Assembly (NCBI GenBank): GCA_934215995.1
Contig: CAKQBC010000035.1
Span: forward strand, 1-13,123
Origin: an uncultured Bacillus sp.
Lineage (GTDB): Bacteria; Bacillota; Bacilli; Bacillales; DSM-1321
Direction: 5' to 3'
Length of the DNA: 13,123 bases
Shown: piece after piece, positions 5,293 to 11,816 of the stretch
How the letters are laid out: each line of letters begins with the position of its first letter
Position numbering within the stretch: the first letter of the stretch is position 1
Made by a program: the position numbers and the translations under genes
The notes under the pieces: generated by a model
Databases searched by the model: none
Seen by the model: only the letters and a program-made list of their open reading frames with translations
Told to the model about the DNA's origin: nothing

Positions 5293-7479
5293 TTAGGCTT
5301 CGTGCGTTTGCTTTTCAGCGCCTGCTTGCTTCTTATTGAATGGCCAGAAACTCCATTTCCCTAATAGGACTATAATGGAAGGAACCAGCATTGAGCGGAC
5401 GATGAATGTATCTATGATAATCCCGACGGCTACAATGAAACCGAACGTAAAGAGCTCTTGAACCGGCTGGGTGGTCAGGACAGCAAAGGTCGCTGCCAGT
5501 ATCAGCCCGGCAGAAGAGATGACCCCTCCTGTATTGGCGATGCCGCGCTGGACGGCTTCTTTAAGAGAGAAGCGGCCAACCTCTTCCTGAATCCGGGATA
5601 CGAGCATGATATTATAATCAACCCCGAGTGCCACAAGGAAAACAAACGTATAAAGCGGAATCCTTGAGCTGATTTCATCTATGCCGAATAGATGGTCCAA
5701 TATGAACATGCCAAGTCCCATCGCTGAGAAATAGGAAAGCAGGATTGTTCCCATCATATACAATGGCGCGGTCACGGAACGGGTCATCAGGCCGAGCATA
5801 AGAGTGATGAAAACCGTAATCAGAATAACGACTAACGGCGTATCCCGGTCATTGGCCCGGTCTACATCCGCCTGCAATGCTGTTTCCCCGGCATAGTGCA
5901 TGGAGTAGGAACCTTCGGTGTTGCTCTCTTCTAGATGGGTATCAGCGTTTTCCTGCAGATCTTTGATCGTTTGGATCGCTTCAGCTGAATATGGATTGTG
6001 ATCCAGTGTCATATCAAGCTTTGCTGCCTTCCCATCCTCGGAGATGGCTGAAGACATATCGCGCAACACAGCTTCTGAGGAAGGAGTAATGGTTTCGACC
6101 CCTTGCTCATCTTCGAGCTCTGCAATCAGAGAGGAGAGCTCATCGGCTTTTATCTCGCTGCCAGAAGTGACGATCACTTGAGTTGGCGCAAGGCTTCCAG
6201 GTGAATATTTATCTTCAAGAATCTCAAATCCTTCCCGGGACTCCATGTCTTCAGGAAACGATTTTAAAAGGTTGAAGCTATACTGGATGCTGGAGATGTT
6301 CAATGCGAAAACAATCATAATGGCAGTGATCACAACAGCCAGGATGCCTGGTCTCTTCGTGACCAAACCGCCGATTTTGTTCCATATAGTTGTTTTTTCT
6401 TTCTTGGCTTCGCCTTCTTTCGGTATGAACGGCCAGAATGCCGTACGACCGAATAAAGTGAAGACAGCAGGAACGAGCGTAAGGCCGCCGATCACAATGA
6501 TGGCCATCGCAATTGCGAATACAGGGGCAAAGTTCCGGTAAGCGGCATCAGATGCAAAGAACAGCATCAGTACTGCAACGAGCACGGTCGTCCCGCTGAA
6601 GAAAATTGGCTCGGAAACATGTGTCATTGCTTCTTTCATACTTTCATATTTACTGCTTCTTACCTTGAGCTCTTCACGGAAACGGGCAAAGACGAACAAT
6701 GAGTAGTCTGTAAGTGCGGCAAACAGCAGAATCGCCATGATGGACAGTGTCTGGGAATCCAGGAACACACCATAATGGCCCGCTATACCAAGTACTTTGT
6801 CAACAACCTGATATACGATTCCGCATGCCAAAAGCGGTATGATGGCCAACAGCGGGGAGCGGTAAATGACAATCAGCAGAACAAGGATTAGTGCGACTGT
6901 TGATAAAATCAGGACGACATCCGCTCTTGTGAACAGTTCGACTGTATCTGCAGCAATAGCGGCTGGCCCGGTCATTTTATATGTCAGCGATTCGCCTGCA
7001 TTGTCTTCTACGATCTTTTCGATGGTCTGCAGTGTTTCGCTGATTTGATCAGAATCGAGATTCTCCTTTAGGTTGATTGGCAGGAATATGCTTGTTCCAT
7101 CCTCAGAAAGGAATGACCCGAGTGCCTGCGGCGGTAAATTATGAAGCGGCAGCATTTCCTTCACATTCCCGATATTCTCTTCTTCGATTTCTTTCGAAGC
7201 GGCATAGATGGTGCCAAGGTCTTCCTCGCTCAATTCATTATCGGATGTGAATACCAGAATGGCAGGGAGGGCTTCATCACCCGGAAAATGTTCGTCAAGG
7301 ACGCGGTTTGCCTGCTCTGATAATGCATCATCAGGCATCCCCGAACCCTCTTTCACCGATAATTCATCCCGGGACCCCGGGGCTAAAAATGTAAGCAGGA
7401 TAGTGATGATAATCCACGCAGAAAGCGTAATCCAAACTCCTTTTTTCGAGCTGGACAGTTTAGCTATTGACCTGAACAA
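5293..7479 (-). CDS. MMPL/RND-family membrane exporter (YdfJ-like)
   Basis: About 728 residues. MMPL proteins are proton-driven membrane transporters of lipids or amphipathic compounds. The internal duplication is clear: each half starts with a membrane helix (near residues 15-33 and around PGILAVVITAIMIVFALNIS), then a large extracytoplasmic domain, then a five-helix bundle. Both halves carry the proton-relay motif, TDYSLFVFARFREEL (D258-Y259) and GVDYNIMLVSRIQEEV. Length is close to B. subtilis YdfJ. The frame extends to a GTG at 7503, but that codon lies in the operator palindrome. The TTG at 7479 has AAGGGGG (7488-7494) 8 nt before it and is preferred. The gene follows a tetR gene on the same strand, suggesting drug- or lipid-responsive control. 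The substrate is unknown. Confidence 0.9.
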   Translation of the reverse strand: MFRSIAKLSSSKKGVWITLSAWIIITILLTFLAPGSRDELSVKEGSGMPDDALSEQANRVLDEHFPGDEALPAILVFTSDNELSEEDLGTIYAASKEIEEENIGNVKEMLPLHNLPPQALGSFLSEDGTSIFLPINLKENLDSDQISETLQTIEKIVEDNAGESLTYKMTGPAAIAADTVELFTRADVVLILSTVALILVLLIVIYRSPLLAIIPLLACGIVYQVVDKVLGIAGHYGVFLDSQTLSIMAILLFAALTDYSLFVFARFREELKVRSSKYESMKEAMTHVSEPIFFSGTTVLVAVLMLFFASDAAYRNFAPVFAIAMAIIVIGGLTLVPAVFTLFGRTAFWPFIPKEGEAKKEKTTIWNKIGGLVTKRPGILAVVITAIMIVFALNISSIQYSFNLLKSFPEDMESREGFEILEDKYSPGSLAPTQVIVTSGSEIKADELSSLIAELEDEQGVETITPSSEAVLRDMSSAISEDGKAAKLDMTLDHNPYSAEAIQTIKDLQENADTHLEESNTEGSYSMHYAGETALQADVDRANDRDTPLVVILITVFITLMLGLMTRSVTAPLYMMGTILLSYFSAMGLGMFILDHLFGIDEISSRIPLYTFVFLVALGVDYNIMLVSRIQEEVGRFSLKEAVQRGIANTGGVISSAGLILAATFAVLTTQPVQELFTFGFIVAVGIIIDTFIVRSMLVPSIIVLLGKWSFWPFNKKQAGAEKQTHEA

Positions 7480-7496
7480 TAGAATATCCCCCTTTT

Positions 7497-7512
7497 CCGA
7501 CACTAGTGTCGG
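7497..7512 (-). promoter_or_regulatory. Probable operator of the adjacent TetR regulator
   Basis: CCGACACTAGTGTCGG is a perfect 16-bp palindrome 17 bp upstream of the exporter start, in the 94-bp gap after tetR. A TAAAAT -10-like box (7520-7515, minus strand) would place transcription start inside it; the matching -35 is poor. Palindromes of this size are typical TetR-family sites. No second copy was seen upstream of tetR, so the exporter rather than the regulator is the likely target. Confidence 0.72.
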
Positions 7513-7573
7513 TTATTTTAAAAATTTTCCGTCAATTAGTAAGATTATGTCACAGGAAGAGCGGGGGAGTCAA

Positions 7574-8146
7574 TTATCTAGTGCCGACTCCCTGGAAAAT
7601 TACCTGGATAAGCTCCTCAAGCCTTTCATCATCGGATATGTCGCGGTAGTTCGGGATTTTGACGAGGTTGAAGAAAATATATGAGATGAATGTATCGTCC
7701 AGTTCCTCCCGGATTGCCCCTTTTGCTTTTGCCTCCCGGATCATCTGCAGGCTGTAATCATAAATTTGTCTGATCAGCTCTTTTATTCGCTGAATGCCTT
7801 CCTCATTCGGGCCTTTATTCTCTTTATCCATTTGGATAATCATATTAAACATTTGCTCGATATAATTATATTTGAGGAAAATCTTCAGGAATTCACGGAG
7901 CTGGCCTTCAATGCTGCCCATTTGCAGCAACTCCTCGCATTCCCTGACTCGCTCGTACGTAAATTGATGAATGAATGCTATGATCAGTTCATCCTTGCTG
8001 GAATAATAGTCATAGATTGTGCTTCTCCCTACCCCAAGTTCTTCGGCAAGCAGGCGGAAATGGAAAGCAGTATATCCTTTTTCCATAAGAATTTTTTCTG
8101 TGGCAGCCATCAGCTCTTGAAAATCCACCCTTTTTTTTCGGGCCAT
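7574..8146 (-). CDS. TetR-family transcriptional regulator
   Basis: A 190-residue regulator. The N-terminal DNA-binding domain (about residues 8-53) has a clear helix-turn-helix, LLAEELGVGRSTIYDYYSSKDEL, typical of TetR repressors. The C-terminal two thirds are helical, variable and should bind an unknown ligand; IIQMDKENKG and YIFFNLVKIPNYRD offer no known signature. The ATG is preceded by AGGAAGGAAGA. The exporter gene follows on the same strand after 94 bp, with the palindromic operator between them, so the usual model is repression of the exporter until a substrate-like ligand binds. No terminator was seen between the two genes, and read-through is possible. The 8147-8361 region must hold its promoter, but no clear -35/-10 pair was found. 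Confidence 0.9.
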   Translation of the reverse strand: MARKKRVDFQELMAATEKILMEKGYTAFHFRLLAEELGVGRSTIYDYYSSKDELIIAFIHQFTYERVRECEELLQMGSIEGQLREFLKIFLKYNYIEQMFNMIIQMDKENKGPNEEGIQRIKELIRQIYDYSLQMIREAKAKGAIREELDDTFISYIFFNLVKIPNYRDISDDERLEELIQVIFQGVGTR

Positions 8147-8361
8147 TTGTCTTCTTCCTTCCTAAGATTAGATTGAAATACACAGGGTTTTCTATTGAAT
8201 CATGTGAGTAAAGAGGTGGGAATAGCAAATTCGTTATGTATATTATGTCATGGAATGCCGGGGATGAGAAAGGATTTGCAGTCCCCATCACAATTGCATC
8301 TCTTTTAAACTGCGAGAATAGGATTATTTTCGGCAATCGATAGACTCGTACTTATTTCACG

Positions 8362-8390
8362 TTGACGGCATTTGCAGAATTTAAGATAAT
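8362..8390 (+). promoter_or_regulatory. Sigma-A promoter of the amidase gene
   Basis: TTGACG (8362-8367) and GATAAT (8385-8390) are separated by exactly 17 bp and each matches the consensus at 5 of 6 bases. Transcription would start near 8397, leaving a leader of about 115 nt before the ATG at 8512. In 8147-8361, between this promoter and tetR, I saw no gene, only a weak GGGGA/TCCCC repeat. Confidence 0.75.
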
Positions 8391-8511
8391 TTTGGTGAGG
8401 TACATAGTCAGTCAGAATAATAATGTCGATGAAAGGCATACGGCAGAAAGAAACTGCTGCAATAGTTTGAGTATGGCTTCTTGGCATATTTTAAAGGAAG
8501 AGAGGGATAGC

Positions 8512-9978
8512 ATGCTGAAAAAAATAGCCGGAATCATAATCGTGATGGTGTTGGCCCTCACGGTGTTCAATTCCCCGGTGTCCCATGCGGCTACCTATCA
8601 GTACGCGGTTGTAAAGGCAGACAGCCTGAATGTTCGGGCAAATCCTGACCTCAATGCACAAGTCATAGGCAAGTTAAAGCAAAACGAACAGGTTAAGTGG
8701 ACGGTAAAGGAAAACGGATGGGTTAAAATCGTCTATGGGAGTACGGTGGGATGGGTCTCCGGTGACTATCTCAGCATATCGGTAAAGTCGGGAACAGCTG
8801 CAGGTTCCTCGATCAACATTAGAAGCAAGGCGAGCCTGGATGGGAAAGTGACCGGTAAACTGAATAAAGGGACGAAGGTCACCATCCAATCGGAAACGGA
8901 CGGCTGGTATTATATACAATATGCGGGCATTACAGGCTGGGTATCCAAACAGTATATATCAACCGGATCCCAGACCGAAACGGCAGCTTCCCAAACAGTG
9001 AAAAGCGGAGATACATACTATGTGAATGCGACAAAGCTGAATATCCGTTCCATACCGTCTTCAAAGGGGGACGTAGTCGGGAAACTGACGACAAATGAAA
9101 AGGTATCAGTCACAGGGATAAGCGGCAACTGGGCCAGTGTCCGCTATGGCAATACAAGTGGATGGGTCTCCAGGCAGTATTTGGCTGAGACGCCAAAAGA
9201 AACAGCGGAAGCGGTAAAGCAGGCAGAAGAAAAGGTTGTACTGTTGAAAAAATCAAATATAAGGACGGGGCCCGGTACCGGTCATGGCATTCTGACGACT
9301 TCTCAAGCAGGCACGATTTATACTGTCATAGGCAGTGAGAGGGATTGGTACAAGCTTCGTATGGCAAACGGTGAAGCGGGATGGATCGCAAGCTGGCTCG
9401 TCGGCTCTGCGGAAACGGCCAGTGTAACCAAGGACAACCAGGTCAATGGACTGAAGGGTAAAACGATTGTCCTGGATGCCGGGCATGGAGGCAAAGACCC
9501 GGGCGCATCCGGACAGGCATATAAGGAAAAAACACTGGCATTGGGAACTGCACTTCTTACGGCCGACTTATTAAAGAGCGCCGGAGCCAATGTCATCCTG
9601 AGCCGTGCAGATGATACATTCATTTCTTTGCAGCAGCGGATCAAAATAAGCAATTCCAATAAAACGGATGCTTTTGTGAGTGTCCATTATAATTCGGGAA
9701 CAGCCTCCAGTTCAGGCATCATTACGTTCTATAACAAGGGCAAAGACCAATCACTGGCTGCGGCCGTCCAGAAAGGGATTGTCAATTCGACGGGGTTGAA
9801 TGACAGCGGGACTGGCATGGCAGACTTCTATGTTCTGAAACACAATACGAAGCCAGCTGTCCTTGTGGAACTTGGATTCCTGTCCAATCCGGCTGAAGAG
9901 ATGAAAATCGGCACGAAAAGCCATCAACAAAAGTCAGCCCAAGGTATATATAATGGATTGCTGAATTACTTCAATTAA
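8512..9978 (+). CDS. Secreted N-acetylmuramoyl-L-alanine amidase with four SH3b domains
   Basis: A 488-residue cell-wall hydrolase that cleaves the MurNAc-L-Ala bond of peptidoglycan outside the membrane. A signal peptide occupies residues 1-26 (KK, hydrophobic core, cleavage after SHA). Four bacterial SH3 domains follow at about 29-87, 92-149, 158-224 and 240-298, each with the LN(V/I)R and GW(V/I) signatures; they should bind the wall. The C-terminal Amidase_3 domain (about 316-486) has zinc ligands H325 (DAGHGGKDPG), E339 and H392 (SVHYNS) and catalytic E453 (LVELGFLSNP). The frame is open upstream to 8362, but only the ATG at 8512 has a ribosome-binding site (GAGAGGG) and yields the signal peptide; the longer frame would span the promoter. 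The architecture resembles B. subtilis YrvJ, though with four SH3b units. Monocistronic, with its own promoter and terminator. Confidence 0.93.
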   Translation: MLKKIAGIIIVMVLALTVFNSPVSHAATYQYAVVKADSLNVRANPDLNAQVIGKLKQNEQVKWTVKENGWVKIVYGSTVGWVSGDYLSISVKSGTAAGSSINIRSKASLDGKVTGKLNKGTKVTIQSETDGWYYIQYAGITGWVSKQYISTGSQTETAASQTVKSGDTYYVNATKLNIRSIPSSKGDVVGKLTTNEKVSVTGISGNWASVRYGNTSGWVSRQYLAETPKETAEAVKQAEEKVVLLKKSNIRTGPGTGHGILTTSQAGTIYTVIGSERDWYKLRMANGEAGWIASWLVGSAETASVTKDNQVNGLKGKTIVLDAGHGGKDPGASGQAYKEKTLALGTALLTADLLKSAGANVILSRADDTFISLQQRIKISNSNKTDAFVSVHYNSGTASSSGIITFYNKGKDQSLAAAVQKGIVNSTGLNDSGTGMADFYVLKHNTKPAVLVELGFLSNPAEEMKIGTKSHQQKSAQGIYNGLLNYFN

Positions 9979-9999
9979 TCCGCCGATCAGAGGAAATTT

Positions 10000-10035
10000 A
10001 AAAATTGCCGTGTACGCTGGACACGGCAATTTTTT
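10000..10035 (+). terminator. Intrinsic terminator of the amidase gene
   Basis: AAATTGCCGTGT (10002-10013) pairs perfectly with ACACGGCAATTT (10021-10032) around a 7-nt loop and continues into a T-run ending at 10035. It lies 22 nt after the amidase stop. Confidence 0.92.
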
Positions 10036-10152
10036 ATGCTGATTTCCCGGGGCTATAGACGGACAAGGGGACCGAGCCGCGATAAATACAGCCTCTGAAA
10101 GGGATCAGCACAGGGAAAGGAGGCATCCGTTTACCATCCTTAAAAGCGTTTC

Positions 10153-10161
10153 TGCTATAAT
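10153..10161 (+). promoter_or_regulatory. Extended -10 promoter-like site, most distal to rodA
   Basis: TGCTATAAT is a perfect extended -10 (TGnTATAAT) with no recognisable -35. It is followed by an odd palindrome, TGCATTTGAAATGCA (10174-10188), which could be a regulator site if this promoter is real. The preceding 10036-10150 holds an AAAGGAGG with no start codon after it and no gene. Confidence 0.4.
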
Positions 10162-10209
10162 TACAGGGGACCGTGCATTTGAAATGCATAAAAGAATACC
10201 GTTTCCCTT

Positions 10210-10238
10210 TTGTCTATTTGAAAATATATCCATATAAT
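10210..10238 (+). promoter_or_regulatory. Sigma-A promoter upstream of rodA
   Basis: TTGTCT (10210-10215; 4 of 6) and a perfect TATAAT (10233-10238) are 17 bp apart. It is the best-scored of three candidate promoters before rodA and would give a leader of about 135 nt. Confidence 0.6.
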
Positions 10239-10246
10239 GTTTTCGG

Positions 10247-10274
10247 TTGTTCTTTTCAATCGTTACAGTATAAT
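10247..10274 (+). promoter_or_regulatory. Second candidate promoter close to rodA
   Basis: A perfect TATAAT (10269-10274) lies 16 bp after TTGTTC (10247-10252; 3 of 6). It would start transcription near 10281, about 100 nt before the rodA start. Confidence 0.4.
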
Positions 10275-10310
10275 TAAATAATATTGGCCAACGGATTCTC
10301 GAATGAATGG

Positions 10311-10334
10311 CCTGCAATAAAAATGCAGGATTTT
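10311..10334 (+). other. Small terminator-like hairpin in the rodA leader
   Basis: CCTGCA (10311-10316) and TGCAGG (10324-10329) form a 6-bp stem with a 7-nt loop followed by ATTTTAG. It resembles a weak terminator 32-37 nt before the rodA ribosome-binding site. It may attenuate or be neutral; no antiterminator partner was identified. Confidence 0.35.
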
Positions 10335-10379
10335 AGATTCTTAATACAGGCAGAAACAAATTCATAAGGAGACTAGATT

Positions 10380-11552
10380 GTGCAAAGAGGTAGATTTCGA
10401 ACATCAAGAATTGATTATACATTACTTTTATTGTTGCTTCTTCTCTTTTTGAGCAGCTGCTTTGCCATTTACAGCGCCCAAACAACCGGGCAGTATGGCG
10501 AGAATTTCCTTTTGAAGCAGATTGTTTGGTACATTGTGGGGTCAGGCCTGATTGTGGGGATTATAGGGCTGGATTCTGATCAATTAAGGAAAATATCCTG
10601 GTTTGTGTATGGTTTCGGTGTGTTTACCCTGGCCTTGCTGGTAGTCGCTCCGGAAAGCATTGCTCCGACGATCAACGGTGCAAAAAGCTGGTTCAGGTTC
10701 CCGGGGATCGGTTCCATTCAGCCTTCGGAATTCATGAAGGTTTTTTTGATACTGGCTTTGTCCAATACAATCCTTACACATAATCAAAAACATCAAATTA
10801 AAACAACCCAAACGGATCTGCTGCTATTGGTGAAGCTTGGCGTTGTAACCGGGCTGCCTTTGTTTTTTGTCATGCTACAGCCCGATCTTGGTACATCACT
10901 CGTATTATTGGCGATCATGACCGGAATGATCTTTGTGTCGGGAATTACCTGGAAGCTCCTTGTGCCAATCTTCGGCTCAATGGCGGCCATCGGTGCGACG
11001 CTCCTGATATTGGTCGTAAAGGCCCCTGAATTCCTTGAGAAATACTTGGGCGTAAAGCAATATCAATTCGGGCGGATCTATTCCTGGCTTGACCCGGAAA
11101 CGTACCAAAGCTCAACTGGATATCAATTGAGCAAATCCCTTCTGGCAATAGGTTCAGGCCAAACATCCGGGAAGGGGTTCGGAAACAGGGATGTTTATCT
11201 TCCGGAAAGCCAGACCGATTTTATATTCAGCGTTATCGGTGAAGAATTCGGTTTCATCGGCGCCAGTTTTGTGATAAGCCTGTTTTTCTTATTGATTTAC
11301 CATATTATGAAGATGGCGATGGATACGAAAAATCAATTTTACACGTATATATGTGTAGGTGTGATCAGTATGATCGGATTCCATGTGTTCCAGAACGTAG
11401 GGATGACAATCGGCGTTATGCCGATCACAGGGATTCCGCTCCCGTTCATAAGTTATGGGGGAAGCGCCCTCCTGGGGAATATGATGGCACTGGGACTGAT
11501 TTTCAGCATTGCCTACCACTTCAAACGATATATGTTTTCTACAGAGAAATGA
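10380..11552 (+). CDS. rodA: SEDS-family peptidoglycan glycosyltransferase, RodA-like
   Basis: A 390-residue protein with about ten membrane helices that should polymerise lipid II into glycan strands with a partner class B PBP. SEDS signatures are present: W104 in GAKSWFRFPGIGSIQPSEF, QPDLGTSLVLL, and D280 in PESQTDFIFSVIGEEFGF, the position of the known catalytic Asp. The C-terminal motif is PITGIPLPFISYGGSALLGN (348-367). Length, the PITGIPLPFISYGGS wording and the position of the Asp favour RodA (elongation) over FtsW or SpoVE, but the three are close and the neighbours (no mreBCD, ftsW or pbp genes) do not decide. The start is GTG, 8 nt after AAGGAG (10366-10371). It forms a single-gene unit with its own terminator and may be one of several SEDS paralogues. 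Confidence 0.88.
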   Translation: MQRGRFRTSRIDYTLLLLLLLLFLSSCFAIYSAQTTGQYGENFLLKQIVWYIVGSGLIVGIIGLDSDQLRKISWFVYGFGVFTLALLVVAPESIAPTINGAKSWFRFPGIGSIQPSEFMKVFLILALSNTILTHNQKHQIKTTQTDLLLLVKLGVVTGLPLFFVMLQPDLGTSLVLLAIMTGMIFVSGITWKLLVPIFGSMAAIGATLLILVVKAPEFLEKYLGVKQYQFGRIYSWLDPETYQSSTGYQLSKSLLAIGSGQTSGKGFGNRDVYLPESQTDFIFSVIGEEFGFIGASFVISLFFLLIYHIMKMAMDTKNQFYTYICVGVISMIGFHVFQNVGMTIGVMPITGIPLPFISYGGSALLGNMMALGLIFSIAYHFKRYMFSTEK

Positions 11553-11558
11553 CATGTT

Positions 11559-11588
11559 CCCGGTTGGCAGCCCCAACCGGGATTTTTA
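11559..11588 (+). terminator. Intrinsic terminator of rodA
   Basis: CCCGGTTGG (11559-11567) and CCAACCGGG (11573-11581) form a perfect 9-bp stem with a 6-nt loop followed by ATTTTTATTT, 7 nt after the rodA stop. Confidence 0.93.
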
Positions 11589-11703
11589 TTTCTTGAAGTT
11601 TTATTTTGTTTGCGCATCCTTTTAGAGCCATCAGAAAGGTGATGGAGAAGCGGCCTTTATGCCAGTGGTTTAAATATCTAGGAAAAAATGTATTGGTTAA
11701 TTA

Positions 11704-11732
11704 TTGCGGAATTTTCCAAAATCTCTTATTAT
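11704..11732 (+). promoter_or_regulatory. Candidate promoter of the fad operon
   Basis: TATTAT (11727-11732; 5 of 6) lies 17 bp after TTGCGG (11704-11709; 3 of 6). Transcription would start near 11739, placing the FadR operator about 35-50 nt downstream of the start, where a bound repressor could block elongation. The weak -35 leaves this tentative. Confidence 0.45.
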
Positions 11733-11772
11733 AAGGATATTGAGTTTCTTAAATATTTTTTTGGATGAAAAA

Positions 11773-11790
11773 TGAATGAGTATTCATTCA
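11773..11790 (+). promoter_or_regulatory. FadR operator
   Basis: TGAATGAGTATTCATTCA has perfect 7-bp arms (TGAATGA/TCATTCA) around a 4-bp centre. It fits the B. subtilis FadR (YsiA) consensus TGAATGAMTANTCATTCA except for the G at position 8. FadR is known to repress fatty-acid degradation genes, including fadNAE, and is released by long-chain acyl-CoA. Its place 27 bp before fadN fits exactly. Confidence 0.92.
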
Positions 11791-11816
11791 AAAACGGATA
11801 AAAGGGGGACATTGAG

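Noticed and set aside
8362..8511. 50-codon upstream extension of the amidase frame
   Set aside because: It begins within a strong sigma-A promoter, has no ribosome-binding site and would bury the signal peptide.
10117..10140. AAAGGAGG near 10117 suggesting a small gene before rodA
   Set aside because: No ATG, GTG or TTG occurs at a suitable distance and no open frame follows.
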